This document shows, one piece after another, positions 34,971 through 47,974 of a stretch of DNA of 64,000 nt (within the stretch, counting starts at the first letter, position 1; the number at the start of each line of letters is the position of its first letter). The translations under genes were made by a program, and so were the position numbers. This stretch comes from Zwartia vadi (GTDB taxonomy: Bacteria > Pseudomonadota > Gammaproteobacteria > Burkholderiales > Burkholderiaceae_B), in contig NZ_JAUHHE010000009.1 of assembly GCF_030410375.1 (NCBI RefSeq), positions 91,518 to 155,517 of the forward strand. Direction: 5' to 3'. The notes below the pieces were generated by a model that was given only the letters and a program-made list of their open reading frames with translations, was not told the origin of the DNA and did not search any database.

Positions 34971-36578
34971 TTACATACGAAACACGCCAAAGCGTGTATC
35001 CGGAATGACCGCATTCAACGTCGCCGATAAACTTAACCCCAATATCCGACGTGTATCTGCAGGTTTAATCACGCCATCGTCCCAGAGTCTTGCCGTGGCG
35101 TAAAAAGGGTGTCCTTCGCGTTCAAATTGATCAAGTATCGGTGCTTTGAATATCTGTTCTTGCTCCGTGCTCCATGTGCCACCTTTGCTCTCGATTGCTT
35201 CCCTGCGAATCGTGGCAAGCACACTTGCCGCTTGTTCACCCCCCATGACCGAGATGCGAGCGTTTGGCCACATGAACAGAAACCTCGGTGAATACGCGCG
35301 ACCACACATTCCATAATTTCCCGCACCGAAGGATCCACCAATGATGACTGTTAACTTTGGCACTGCAGCTGTCGCCACTGCGGTGACGAGTTTTGCACCG
35401 TGGCGAGCGATGCCCTCATTCTCATACTTCCTGCCCACCATAAATCCCGTAATGTTTTGAAGAAATATCAGCGGGATTTTTCTTTGTGCGCAAAGCTCGA
35501 TGAAATGCGCGCCCTTTTGTGCAGACTCTGAAAACAAGATTCCATTGTTAGCAATGATTCCTACCGGCATCCCGTACAGATGCGCAAATCCTGTCACCAG
35601 TGTCGTCCCAAATCTTGCCTTGAATTCCTCAAACTCTGAACCATCGACCAGCCGTGCAATGATTTCTCTGACATCGTAGGATTTCCGTGTATCGGCTGGA
35701 ATAATCCCGTTGATTTCTTCTGCATCGTATAGCGGCTCACGTGATTCGCGCATTACCAACTGCTGTTGCTTTCGTTTATTAAGATGTCTAACTGCCTGAC
35801 GCGCCAACTCCAACGCATGATGATCGTTCAGTGCCAAATGATCCGCCACGCCTGATAGCCTGGTGTGAACATCTCCACCCCCCAAATCCTCCGCCGTGAC
35901 TTGCTCCCCAGTCGCGGCTTTAACTAGTGGCGGTCCGCCCAGAAAGATGGTTCCCTGCTCCCGGACAATGATCGACTCATCGCTCATTGCAGGGACATAC
36001 GCACCGCCCGCGGTGCATGAGCCCATCACCACGGCAATCTGCGCGAGTCCCTGTGCCGACATATTCGCTTGATTAAAAAATATGCGCCCGAAATGCTCCC
36101 GGTCTGCAAACACCTCGTCTTGTTGGGGCAGGTTTGCGCCGCCTGAATCTACCAAGTAGATACACGGTAAATTGTTTTGTGCGGCAATCTCTTGAGCCCG
36201 TAAATGTTTTTTGACTGTCATCGGATAGTAGGTTCCACCTTTGACCGTCGCATCGTTACACACAATTACGCACTCAATTCCCGATACGCGTCCAATCCCG
36301 GTGATCATTCCTGCGCCTGGCGCATCGCCCTCATACATGTCATAGGCTGCCAAGGGCGAAAGCTCCAAAAATGCCGTGCCTGGATCAAGCAGTTTTTCAA
36401 CGCGTTCACGCGGGAGTAGTTTTCCACGTGCGAGGTGTTTTTCCCTCGCAGCAAGTGGACCGCCTTGCGCCATTTTTTCCAATGCGGCTGTGAGCTCGGC
36501 GATTTTCTTCTTCATCGCACATTCATTATTGGTAAATTCTGAAGAACGGCGATTGATTTTCGATTCGATTATCGGCAT
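34971..36578 (-). CDS. mccB: Methylcrotonyl-CoA carboxylase, carboxyltransferase beta subunit
   Basis: A 535-residue carboxyltransferase of the acyl-CoA carboxylase beta family. It opens [12 protein letters not shown] as MCC beta subunits do. Seen: the crotonase-like repeats with [28 protein letters not shown] and [16 protein letters not shown]. It transfers carboxyl from biotin to 3-methylcrotonyl-CoA. It is first in the mccBA operon; the 17-nt LiuR-type operator (36610-36626) lies 32 bp before its start. Isovaleryl-CoA dehydrogenase and methylglutaconyl-CoA hydratase are not in the window. Confidence 0.93.
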   Translation of the reverse strand: MPIIESKINRRSSEFTNNECAMKKKIAELTAALEKMAQGGPLAAREKHLARGKLLPRERVEKLLDPGTAFLELSPLAAYDMYEGDAPGAGMITGIGRVSGIECVIVCNDATVKGGTYYPMTVKKHLRAQEIAAQNNLPCIYLVDSGGANLPQQDEVFADREHFGRIFFNQANMSAQGLAQIAVVMGSCTAGGAYVPAMSDESIIVREQGTIFLGGPPLVKAATGEQVTAEDLGGGDVHTRLSGVADHLALNDHHALELARQAVRHLNKRKQQQLVMRESREPLYDAEEINGIIPADTRKSYDVREIIARLVDGSEFEEFKARFGTTLVTGFAHLYGMPVGIIANNGILFSESAQKGAHFIELCAQRKIPLIFLQNITGFMVGRKYENEGIARHGAKLVTAVATAAVPKLTVIIGGSFGAGNYGMCGRAYSPRFLFMWPNARISVMGGEQAASVLATIRREAIESKGGTWSTEQEQIFKAPILDQFEREGHPFYATARLWDDGVIKPADTRRILGLSLSATLNAVIPDTRFGVFRM

Positions 36579-36609
36579 GGCAGCACTCTCAGCGTGTCAG
36601 GTTATTTAC

Positions 36610-36626
36610 TTTACGTTTACGTAAAC
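36610..36626 (-). promoter_or_regulatory. LiuR-type operator upstream of mccB
   Basis: On the minus strand this reads GTTTACGTAAACGTAAA, identical over 17 nt to the site at 37072-37088. It overlaps a perfect 16-bp palindrome ACGTTTACGTAAACGT (36613-36628). Its place just before mccB and downstream of the MerR gene makes it the likely binding site of that regulator. Confidence 0.75.
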
Positions 36627-36674
36627 GTCATCATCAATATAATCGACTCAAGACAATTAGTCACTTTTTAGCTG

Positions 36675-37055
36675 TCACTTTTTGGCCCTCAGTAACGCCT
36701 CGCATTGCTTTTGCTGCTGCACAATTTCGGCTAGCGTTTCTTCCAAATCACTGCGCTGCTGCTCCAGGCTGGCGCGTTGACTCTCCAGGACGGACAGGTA
36801 GTGCTTGAGTTGAGGCACAGTGTCACGCGGCCCCTCGTACATATCCACGAGCTCACGGATCGCAGAAAGCGTCAGCCCCAAGCGCTTGCCACGCAGCGCC
36901 AATTTCAACCGCGTACGATCGCGCGCCACATAAATCCTGCGATTACCCTCGCGAGCTGGTTTAAGGATCCCGTGATCCTCATAAAACCGGATCGTACGAG
37001 GCGTAATATCGAACTCTTTGGACAAATCAGTAATCGTCCAGGTCGTTGAAGTCAT
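36675..37055 (-). CDS. liuR: MerR-family regulator, LiuR-like
   Basis: A 126-residue MerR-type regulator. The winged HTH (about 8-45) has ITPRTIRFYEDHGIL, followed by a dimerisation coiled coil (about 80-122). There is no metal-binding cysteine cluster. MerR proteins beside leucine/isovalerate genes are called LiuR and respond to pathway acyl-CoA compounds. Two copies of one operator flank the gene, before mccB and between liuR and the metallo-hydrolase, so self-regulation is likely. The family call is strong; the LiuR name is from context. Confidence 0.82.
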   Translation of the reverse strand: MTSTTWTITDLSKEFDITPRTIRFYEDHGILKPAREGNRRIYVARDRTRLKLALRGKRLGLTLSAIRELVDMYEGPRDTVPQLKHYLSVLESQRASLEQQRSDLEETLAEIVQQQKQCEALLRAKK

Positions 37056-37071
37056 GATTTTCTTGGTGGCA

Positions 37072-37095
37072 GTTTACGTAAACGTAAATTATGAT
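37072..37095 (+). promoter_or_regulatory. LiuR-type operator and promoter, liuR/metallo-hydrolase
   Basis: GTTTACGTAAACGTAAA (37072-37088) is the second exact copy of the 17-nt site. It is followed by TATGAT (37090-37095), a good -10 box, and preceded by TTGGTG (37063-37068), giving a long spacer of 21 bp. Long spacers with the operator between -35 and -10 are usual for MerR-type activation. Confidence 0.7.
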
Positions 37096-37132
37096 GGACC
37101 GATCAAACCGTCAAGCTTGGAGACAACTAAAT

Positions 37133-38191
37133 ATGAACCCCCTGGAGCATCAACTGCAGTATCCCTTTGCAGACAACATGCCCGGCCCCGGCACAACGAT
37201 GGAGCTCGCACCCGGCGTTCGCTGGATCCGCATGCCGCTCCCCTTTGCGCTTGACCACATCAACCTTTGGCTCTTGCGCGACAAGATCGACGGGGTAGAG
37301 GGCTGGACTATTGTGGACTGCGGCATCAGCAGGGACGAGGTCAAAGCGCTCTGGGAAGAAATATTCGCCACACAACTGCAGGGCCTGCCTGTTCTACGTG
37401 TCATCGTCACACACATGCATCCTGACCACGTCGGTCTCGCAAGCTGGCTTTGCAAAAGATGGAATGTTCCTCTCACCATGAGCATGACCGACTATATGAC
37501 CGCAAAGCTCTGGTCGGTCGGGCAGGGAACGGGCGCCACAGGCGGCGAGAGTGCCGCGCAACACCTAGGTCGACATGGCATGACCGATCCCGAAGCCCTC
37601 GAACAAATTCGAGCCCGCGCCTCCTACTATCCAAGCCTCGTTCCTGATATGCCCGCTTCTTACGTGCGGATCATGAACGGACAAACAATCAAAATTGGCG
37701 GTTGCGACTGGAAAGCCATTGTCGGATACGGACACGCGCCCGAACATATTTCTCTTTTCTGTGCTGATAAAAATGTCCTTATTTCTGGTGATATGGTTCT
37801 TCCGCGAATTTCAACAAATGTCAGCGTTTTCGATTACGAGCCACTAGGCAATCCACTGCCTCTTTATCTCAACTCACTGGATAACTTTCAGCACCTTCCT
37901 GCAGACACGCTCATCTTGCCTTCGCATGGCAAACCTTTCAAAGGCCTGCACGAACGCATCGCACAACAACATGAACACCACGCCGAGCGACTCGATGAGG
38001 TGCTCGCAGCCTGTGTCACACCTCAGTCCACCACTGATATCTTGCCCGTTCTTTTCAAGCGTAAGCTAGACTTACATCAAACAACCTTTGCAATGGGTGA
38101 AGCCATCGCGCACTTACATGCCCTGTATTTTGAGGGCAAACTTTCGCGTGAGCTTTGCTCCGATGGCATTATCCGCTTTGTCAGAACTTAA
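37133..38191 (+). CDS. MBL-fold metallo-hydrolase in the LiuR locus
   Basis: A 352-residue metallo-beta-lactamase-fold protein with the metal motif THMHPDHVG, further His ligands in GHAPEHIS and SHGKPF, and a C-terminal helical extension typical of the glyoxalase II/LACTB2-like branch. It may hydrolyse an acyl-thioester, which would fit a CoA catabolic locus, but this is inference. ATG 37133 has GGAG 10 nt upstream and is preferred over 37091, which lies inside the promoter. The metC start follows 10 bp after its stop. Confidence 0.85.
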   Translation: MNPLEHQLQYPFADNMPGPGTTMELAPGVRWIRMPLPFALDHINLWLLRDKIDGVEGWTIVDCGISRDEVKALWEEIFATQLQGLPVLRVIVTHMHPDHVGLASWLCKRWNVPLTMSMTDYMTAKLWSVGQGTGATGGESAAQHLGRHGMTDPEALEQIRARASYYPSLVPDMPASYVRIMNGQTIKIGGCDWKAIVGYGHAPEHISLFCADKNVLISGDMVLPRISTNVSVFDYEPLGNPLPLYLNSLDNFQHLPADTLILPSHGKPFKGLHERIAQQHEHHAERLDEVLAACVTPQSTTDILPVLFKRKLDLHQTTFAMGEAIAHLHALYFEGKLSRELCSDGIIRFVRT

Positions 38192-38201
38192 AGGACGCGC
38201 C

Positions 38202-39389
38202 TTGACTACACATCATCTCGACACACGACTTCTTCATATCGGTAGCGCCCCCTTCGATCCAGATACAGGTACCGCACCAGTCAGTCTGCCCTCCATGCGA
38301 ACCAGCACGGTGCGCTTTGAAAATCTTGCGGCGCTTGATCGCGCCATGACACGCAGACTGGCTGGTGAGCGCGCGATCACCTACGGACGCTCCGGTATGG
38401 ATACCCATCGAGCACTTGAAGACGTTTTCATGCAGCTCGAAGGCGGCACATATTGTGTCTTGGCGCCTTCTGGCATGGCTGCCATTAACATTGCCTTCCT
38501 TGGCTTGCTCAAAACAGGCGATCATGTCCTCGTCGCTGATTGCGTCTACGGCCCGGTGCGCAATCTTGATCGCGCATTGCTGCAAGGCTTCGGTATTTCG
38601 GTAACGTACTTTTCCGCAGAACGGGACGACATCGCACAACTGGTTCAACCCAATACAAAAATGATTTATGTTGAATCACCCGGATCATTGTTGTACGAAA
38701 TGCTGGATATGCCCGCGCTTTCGGCTCAAGCCAAAGCCCACGGTCTGATCCTGGCCACCGACAACACCTGGGGCTCGGGTTATATCTACCGGCCATTGAT
38801 GCTTGGCGCCGACGTATCCATCGTCGCCGGCACAAAATACGTCGCGGGACACTCTGATGTCATGCTTGGCGCAGTGGTTGTCAACGATCAAAAACTTGCT
38901 GCACGCATTCATTCCGCCCAATACGCCATGGGTAACTCCGTCAGCGCCGATGACGCCTGGCTTGCGCTGCGTGGCGTGAAAACCATGGCAGTCCGTATGC
39001 CGCAGCATGCGCGCAATGCCCTTGAGGTTTGCAAATTTTTAGACCATCAACCTGAAGTTCTACAGATCTATCATCCCGCCTGGCATAAAGACGCTGGTCA
39101 TGCGCTGTGGCAACGCGACTGCACCGGCTCTAATGGCATGCTCTCTATTGAGCTGAATTGTTCTCCTGATGCTGCAAAACCCTTCGTGGATGCGCTGGAA
39201 CTCTTTGGTATCGGCTTTTCGTGGGGCGGCTTTGAAAGCCTCGTGCAATGGGTCGAGCCAGGCAACCTATCCTCGCATCAGTATTGGAAGCACCACGCGC
39301 ACGCACTGATCCGTTTGCACATCGGTTTAGAGTCCGTTGACGATTTGATCGAGGATCTCAAGCAAGCCCTGGCTAAAATTAAAAAATAA
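38202..39389 (+). CDS. metC: Cystathionine beta-lyase
   Basis: A 395-residue PLP enzyme of the Cys/Met metabolism family. It cleaves cystathionine to homocysteine, pyruvate and ammonia in methionine synthesis. Seen: YGRSGMDTHRALE, the cofactor region ATDNTWGSGY and the PLP lysine in AGTKYVAGHSDVM. The TTG at 38202 has AAAGGA 6-7 nt upstream, gives the standard length and avoids overlap with the previous gene. An in-frame ATG at 38163 has no good ribosome-binding site. Other C-S lyases of the family cannot be fully excluded. Confidence 0.88.
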   Translation: MTTHHLDTRLLHIGSAPFDPDTGTAPVSLPSMRTSTVRFENLAALDRAMTRRLAGERAITYGRSGMDTHRALEDVFMQLEGGTYCVLAPSGMAAINIAFLGLLKTGDHVLVADCVYGPVRNLDRALLQGFGISVTYFSAERDDIAQLVQPNTKMIYVESPGSLLYEMLDMPALSAQAKAHGLILATDNTWGSGYIYRPLMLGADVSIVAGTKYVAGHSDVMLGAVVVNDQKLAARIHSAQYAMGNSVSADDAWLALRGVKTMAVRMPQHARNALEVCKFLDHQPEVLQIYHPAWHKDAGHALWQRDCTGSNGMLSIELNCSPDAAKPFVDALELFGIGFSWGGFESLVQWVEPGNLSSHQYWKHHAHALIRLHIGLESVDDLIEDLKQALAKIKK

Positions 39390-39401
39390 AGTGAGCAATT
39401 C

Positions 39402-39704
39402 ATGTCTAAAGACAAAGGTTATATATTTGTAGAGCTTGAGGTCCATGACATGGACAATTTCAAAGCGCACTACCAGCCAAGATCCACGGCGGCCGTCGCC
39501 GCCTTTAACGGGCGGTTTGTCATGCGGGGAGGAGAGGTGACAGTGAAAAATGGACCCACCGACTCCCGTCGACGGGTCTTGCTTGAGTTTGACAGATACG
39601 AAGACGCGCTTGCCTTTTACGATTCAGATCTGTATCAGGAAGCCAAACTTCATCGAGACAAATACGCCCATGTCCATACGTTTTACATCATGCGGGGGAC
39701 ATGA
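39402..39704 (+). CDS. DUF1330 domain protein
   Basis: A 100-residue protein of the DUF1330 dimeric alpha-beta barrel family (ferredoxin-like fold). Seen: YIFVELEVHDMDNFKAHY, GGEVTVKNGP and FYDSDLYQEAKLHR, the usual family blocks. The biochemical role is unknown. It is 12 bp after metC and likely the third gene of the LiuR-linked operon. Confidence 0.85.
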   Translation: MSKDKGYIFVELEVHDMDNFKAHYQPRSTAAVAAFNGRFVMRGGEVTVKNGPTDSRRRVLLEFDRYEDALAFYDSDLYQEAKLHRDKYAHVHTFYIMRGT

Positions 39705-39719
39705 AAATCAATCGGCGAA

Positions 39720-40358
39720 TTACTTTGCCCTGGACTGTTTAATCAAGTCCGTCGCGACATCCAAGGTCTGCTGATAGCCGCCCGCTTCTGAAGGCGACGT
39801 CACAAAGCGTCCTGCAACAGCTACGGTCGGCGTACCCTGGATACGGTAGGCCGTTACGAGTTGGTCGGCGCGGCTTGCCTTAGATGACACACCGAAAGAC
39901 TCATACGCAGCATCGAATTTCTCTGCATCCACGCCTTGTGAAGCAATCCAACTCTTGATTTCTGCCTTTGTGAAGAGGCGCTTTTTTTCCTGATGGATGG
40001 CTTTAAACACTTTAGGGTGCAAATCCAAACGATTGAGTGCCTCCAACGCATAATACAAACGTTGCAAAGGTTTCATGCTTGCATTGAATGCTACGGGAAC
40101 ACCACGAACGACCACATCCGCTGGCTGCGCTTTGATCCATTTTTCAAGCAAAGGCTCAATAGCCGCGCAATGGCCGCAACCATAGGAAAAAAACTCCAGG
40201 ACTTCAACCTTTCCTGGCTCAGTGGCTTGCGCGGGTGTGATTTCAATAAACTTGCCTTTTGCGGCAGGTGAGCCTTGCGCAAAGCTGCCCGCAGTGAAAA
40301 ATACTGCGACCATCGCAAACATCATTGCAATGAAGCGCGTAGAGATCTGATGTGTCAT
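39720..40358 (-). CDS. dsbA: Thiol:disulfide interchange protein DsbA
   Basis: A 212-residue periplasmic oxidoreductase that introduces disulfides in exported proteins. A signal peptide ends near SFAQG. The active site is SYGCGHC, a CGHC variant of the usual CPHC, which is common in betaproteobacterial DsbA. The cis-Pro loop is in GTPTVAV and an inserted helical domain lies between. The ATG at 40358 has AGGA upstream. The order argS-SPOR-dsbA is conserved in Burkholderiales. Confidence 0.93.
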   Translation of the reverse strand: MTHQISTRFIAMMFAMVAVFFTAGSFAQGSPAAKGKFIEITPAQATEPGKVEVLEFFSYGCGHCAAIEPLLEKWIKAQPADVVVRGVPVAFNASMKPLQRLYYALEALNRLDLHPKVFKAIHQEKKRLFTKAEIKSWIASQGVDAEKFDAAYESFGVSSKASRADQLVTAYRIQGTPTVAVAGRFVTSPSEAGGYQQTLDVATDLIKQSRAK

Positions 40359-40387
40359 CACGATTCGTCCTATAGGAAAACGGTTGA

Positions 40388-41089
40388 TTACTGTCGTACG
40401 ACGGCAGTAGGAATTTTTTCTTGCCCGAGGCGTATACGGGTCTGATTCATATCGTCTATGCGTGCGAACGGCCCGACACGGACACGATTAACCTGCAAGC
40501 CGTTGACTTCGGCGCGCTGAATTTCAACCGGCATCCCCATTAGGATAATTTTGGCACGCAAGGCCTCAGCATCCTCTAGTACCCTGAATGACCCGACTTG
40601 CAAATAATAAGGGCCACCCGTGCTAGGGGGAGTTTTTGCGGTTGAAGGTGTCGTTGCCGACTCTGGACGACTCGCCTGGGTGGGCGCGGCAGTTGATGGC
40701 GTCTGGGCGGGGCGTGTTGTTGCGTTCGGTGTAGGCGTCAGCGTATCAATCAGAGAGCCGAGCGCATCACCGTTTTGCTTGGGAGTCCCTGTTGTAGACT
40801 GGGCTGCCTGACCTGCGCCAGGCATGACAACCTGCCCTGTCGGTTGATCCGGAGAACTCGGTGCCGTGACCGGTCCAACCTCCCGTGCACTTAACGCAGC
40901 GTTCGGATCCGGAGCATTGCGTGGATCAGGCGTGCCTGGCGCATCAGGTGAACGGCTGGCTTTATCCATAAAGGGCATCGGTGCCTTCACCACATAATAG
41001 GCAACCCCCGCGGCAACACCCAGACCGATCAACAGTCCTGCCAGAACGCCGTACATTGTGCTTGAGCCGGATGATTTACGTTTAGCCAT
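40388..41089 (-). CDS. SPOR-domain membrane protein (FtsN-like)
   Basis: A 233-residue bitopic protein. A short cytoplasmic Lys-rich start (MAKRKSSGS) is followed by one transmembrane helix (about 13-33), a Pro/Thr/Ala-rich periplasmic linker and a C-terminal SPOR domain (about 155-233; YYLQVGSFR and VNRVRVGPF). SPOR domains bind denuded septal peptidoglycan, so a cell-division role like FtsN is likely. The ATG at 41089 is preferred over an upstream in-frame start that would overlap argS. Confidence 0.88.
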   Translation of the reverse strand: MAKRKSSGSSTMYGVLAGLLIGLGVAAGVAYYVVKAPMPFMDKASRSPDAPGTPDPRNAPDPNAALSAREVGPVTAPSSPDQPTGQVVMPGAGQAAQSTTGTPKQNGDALGSLIDTLTPTPNATTRPAQTPSTAAPTQASRPESATTPSTAKTPPSTGGPYYLQVGSFRVLEDAEALRAKIILMGMPVEIQRAEVNGLQVNRVRVGPFARIDDMNQTRIRLGQEKIPTAVVRQ

Positions 41090-41099
41090 GGTGATGATC

Positions 41100-42785
41100 T
41101 TACATCCGTTCTGGTGCGGAAACACCCAATAGCTCAAGGCCATTGGCGATCACTTGGCGCGTCGCATCAGCCAGACGCAGGCGGGCGTACTTGAGCACAG
41201 AATCATCAACCAACACCCGTTCCGCGTTATACCAAGCGTGAAAGTCTGACGCGCAATCCCTTAGCCAGAATGCGACAAGATGGGGTGACAACTCCGCCGC
41301 GGCCTGTTTAACCAGCGACGGAAACTCGGCCAAACGCTGCATCAATGCCAGCTCCGATGGTGCCGTCAACACATCCGTCGAGGCGGCATGCAATTCGGCC
41401 AGACTTAATCCAGCCGTTGCCAACATCGAGCATATCCGAGCATGCGCATATTGGATATAGTAGACAGGATTTTCTTCGCTTTGCGAACGCGCGAGATCCA
41501 CATCAAAGACGAACTCGGTGTCAGCACGCCGTTGAATCAAAAAGAAGCGAACCGCATCGCGTCCCACCCATTCGATCAGGTCGCGCAACGTGACGTAACT
41601 ACCCGCGCGCTTGGAAATCTTGACTTCTTCGCCACCGCGAACAACCTTGACCATTTTGTGAAGCACATAGGCAGGATAGTCAGCGGGGATACCCATTGCG
41701 AGAGCTTGCAAACCGGCCCGCACGCGCGCAACGGTTCCGTGATGATCGCTACCCTGGATATTGATGGCGCGTGTATATCCACGCTGCCATTTCGTGACGT
41801 GATAGGCGACATCAGGGACAAAGTAGGTGTAGCCACCCTCGGACTTGCGCATGACGCGGTCTTTATCATCGCCCGTGCCAAGCTCGGTTGTGCGCAACCA
41901 GAGCGCGCCTTCACTTTCATAGGTATGGCCGCTCGCGATCAGTTTATTGACCGTATCCTCTACCCGACCCGAGGTGTACAGCGAGCTTTCCAAGTAATAA
42001 TGGTCAAACGCCAAGCCAAATGCCTGTAGATCCAAGTCCTGCTCTCGACGCAAATATGTCACGGCAAAGCGGCGGATATTATCCAGGTCGTTCAAATCTC
42101 CGTTGGCCAAGACTGGCTCACCGTCGCTGGCACTTACCGTTGCTTTGGCAACAAAGTCGCGCGCGATATCGACGATATAGTCTCCCCGATAGCCATCTGC
42201 AGGATAGTTGTCCGCCTCCGGTTCGATCCCCCGACCTCGTGCTTGCACACTGATTGCCAAGTTTTGGATTTGATTGCCTGCATCGTTGTAATAAAACTCG
42301 CGACTCACCTCAAAGCCATTCGCGTCAAACAACCGGCACAGAGCATCGCCGAGCGCCGCCTGACGAGCATGTCCGACGTGCAAAGGACCTGTCGGATTGG
42401 CGGAGACAAACTCAACCAATACCTTTTGTGCCTGACGTGGCGCGCGACCAAATGCCTCGCCTTGTTGCGCAATTGCATGCATGACCGCGGTTCGCGCAGC
42501 ATGTGTCAATCGGAAGTTAATGAATCCCGGTCCGGCTAATTCTGCTTGCGCGATCAACGTGCGCGCTTGAGGATTTGCCATCAACACATCGAGAATGGCT
42601 TGCGCCAAGTCGCGCGGATTACGCTTTGCCGGCTTGGCAAGCTGCATGGCGACATTCGTCGCCAAATCTCCGTGCGTGGCAACCTTGGGACGCTCTAACA
42701 GTACCGTAGGGGTTGCGTCAGGCAAGATTGCGGACACAGCCGCATGGATACAAGAAATCAGGGTATTTTGTTGCTCGAGGAGCAT
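41100..42785 (-). CDS. argS: Arginyl-tRNA synthetase
   Basis: A 561-residue class I synthetase charging tRNA-Arg. Seen: the N-terminal additional domain, the signature [12 protein letters not shown] (HIGH motif), the KISKRAG loop (KMSKS counterpart) and a C-terminal DALR anticodon-binding domain ending [11 protein letters not shown]. It is followed 10 bp later by the SPOR protein and then dsbA. Confidence 0.97.
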   Translation of the reverse strand: MLLEQQNTLISCIHAAVSAILPDATPTVLLERPKVATHGDLATNVAMQLAKPAKRNPRDLAQAILDVLMANPQARTLIAQAELAGPGFINFRLTHAARTAVMHAIAQQGEAFGRAPRQAQKVLVEFVSANPTGPLHVGHARQAALGDALCRLFDANGFEVSREFYYNDAGNQIQNLAISVQARGRGIEPEADNYPADGYRGDYIVDIARDFVAKATVSASDGEPVLANGDLNDLDNIRRFAVTYLRREQDLDLQAFGLAFDHYYLESSLYTSGRVEDTVNKLIASGHTYESEGALWLRTTELGTGDDKDRVMRKSEGGYTYFVPDVAYHVTKWQRGYTRAINIQGSDHHGTVARVRAGLQALAMGIPADYPAYVLHKMVKVVRGGEEVKISKRAGSYVTLRDLIEWVGRDAVRFFLIQRRADTEFVFDVDLARSQSEENPVYYIQYAHARICSMLATAGLSLAELHAASTDVLTAPSELALMQRLAEFPSLVKQAAAELSPHLVAFWLRDCASDFHAWYNAERVLVDDSVLKYARLRLADATRQVIANGLELLGVSAPERM

Positions 42786-42860
42786 GGGCGTAGACTATAG
42801 CGATAGGAAGGCTTAAATCATAGCCTGAATTAAGCCATGACCAACCTACAGGAGGCCTTC

Positions 42861-43202
42861 ATGCTTGTTACTTTCAGCAGCAAAGCCGGCGCGGATATTC
42901 TGATGCTGGCTCAACACGCCAAACCGCTTCTCACCATCATTGGTAAAACGGATGACAAAGACTTGCTCAAGCGCGGCGTCTGCATGCCCGAACAGCTCGA
43001 TTCGGCAATTGAGCGTCTCGAACACGCCATTGCTGCAGAGCCCAAACAAAACCTCGAAGAAACAGAAGAAAACGAACAACCCAAAGACGCGCTTTCCGCG
43101 CATGTTGGCCTCAGACAACGCGCTTTCCCGCTTTTAGACTTGCTCAAACGCGCACAAAAGCAGAAAGTGCCCGTTATGTGGGAAGCCGGCTCCGGTTGGT
43201 AA
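42861..43202 (+). CDS. DUF1840 family protein
   Basis: A 113-residue protein opening MLVTFSSKAGADILML, the conserved start of the DUF1840 family found mainly in betaproteobacteria. The middle is acidic (EETEENEQ) and the C-terminus ends VMWEAGSGW. The ATG at 42861 sits after a perfect AGGAGG, so the upstream in-frame ATG at 42837 is unlikely. Function unknown. Confidence 0.82.
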   Translation: MLVTFSSKAGADILMLAQHAKPLLTIIGKTDDKDLLKRGVCMPEQLDSAIERLEHAIAAEPKQNLEETEENEQPKDALSAHVGLRQRAFPLLDLLKRAQKQKVPVMWEAGSGW

Positions 43203-43222
43203 AGGCCAACGATTCATTCCTA

Positions 43223-44377
43223 CTAGTACGCGCGCTCAAACAGCGCGCGAAAGTCGGCCACTGTCGTATGCCGGGGATTCCACCGATTGTAGTTAGCCGC
43301 CAGACATTGTTCAGACATTTCGGCAAACGTTTGCGGCTCGGCGCCTACATCCCGCAAGCGACTCGGAATACCCAGATCCTCGCACATGCTTCGGATCGCC
43401 TCGACAGCAGCTTGCGCAGCGTCAAGCACGGGCCATTGCTGAACTGGACGTCCCATCGCGATCGCCACGCGTGCATATTTCTCAGGACAAGCGGCTAAAT
43501 TAAACTGCGCAACGTGTGGCAAACACACGGCATTGGAGAGCCCGTGGGATAAATGAAAACGCGCACCCACAAAACGCGCCATACAGTGCACATTGCCCAA
43601 TCCCGTTTGTCCAAACGTGATCCCCGCCAGCGCGGAACCCACCAACATATTCAGTCCGGCAGTCAGGTTTTCGCGATTCGCGACGAACTGCCTGATATTT
43701 CCTGCCAGTAACTCAATCGCCTGCAAGTTGATGGCATCGGTCATGAGGTTGGACTGTCGGGAAATATACGACTCAAAGGCGTGAACAAATGCATCAATAC
43801 CGGAGTGCGCGGCCACATGAGCCGGAACAGTTCGTAAGGCCAACGGATCCAAAATAGCGTACGCCGCAGGATTCAGCGCAGCATGTCGGATCGACATTTT
43901 AAGATTTTTTTCTGTGTCAGAGATGACGCAAGAACCTGACACCTCAGAACCCGTCCCTGCTGTTGTAGGAATCGCGATCAACGGCAAGGGCGCTGTGGAA
44001 AACTTTTCAATCCCTTCGTAATCATGAATCCGGCCGCCATTGGTTGCCAAAATACCAACCGCCTTGGCCACATCCATGGTGCTGCCACCGCCAATTGCCA
44101 GCAACACGGTTGCCTGATGCGCCTGACAGACCGCAAACGCTTTTTCAACGGTCGTCGCGCTTGGATCAGGCTCTATTTCTGTATAAGTTGCAATCTCTAT
44201 TCCAGCATCATTTAACAACTTCCTGATTTGGTCATAGAAATCGCTCGATGCCAAGGCGGCATCGAGTGCGATAAACACACGTCGACACTGGAGCTTGTGG
44301 ACGATCTCAGAGATTTTTTGATAAGAGCCTTGACCCATATAAATAGTCGTCGGGCATAAAAAACTTGAAATCGTCAT
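43223..44377 (-). CDS. Iron-containing alcohol dehydrogenase
   Basis: A 384-residue group III (iron-type) alcohol dehydrogenase. Seen: the NAD-binding GGGSTMDVAKA, the PTTAGTGSEVSGSCV region, metal ligands in HSGIDAFVHAFE and HGLSNAVCLPHV, and the FGQTGLGNVHCMAR block. It reduces an aldehyde or oxidises an alcohol; the substrate is unknown. The ATG at 44377 has AAGG 8 nt upstream. It follows gyrB in the same direction but is an accessory gene in this place. Confidence 0.87.
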   Translation of the reverse strand: MTISSFLCPTTIYMGQGSYQKISEIVHKLQCRRVFIALDAALASSDFYDQIRKLLNDAGIEIATYTEIEPDPSATTVEKAFAVCQAHQATVLLAIGGGSTMDVAKAVGILATNGGRIHDYEGIEKFSTAPLPLIAIPTTAGTGSEVSGSCVISDTEKNLKMSIRHAALNPAAYAILDPLALRTVPAHVAAHSGIDAFVHAFESYISRQSNLMTDAINLQAIELLAGNIRQFVANRENLTAGLNMLVGSALAGITFGQTGLGNVHCMARFVGARFHLSHGLSNAVCLPHVAQFNLAACPEKYARVAIAMGRPVQQWPVLDAAQAAVEAIRSMCEDLGIPSRLRDVGAEPQTFAEMSEQCLAANYNRWNPRHTTVADFRALFERAY

Positions 44378-44393
44378 CACAAAAACCTTTTAG

Positions 44394-47971
<3,578 letters not shown>

Positions 47972-47974
47972 GAA

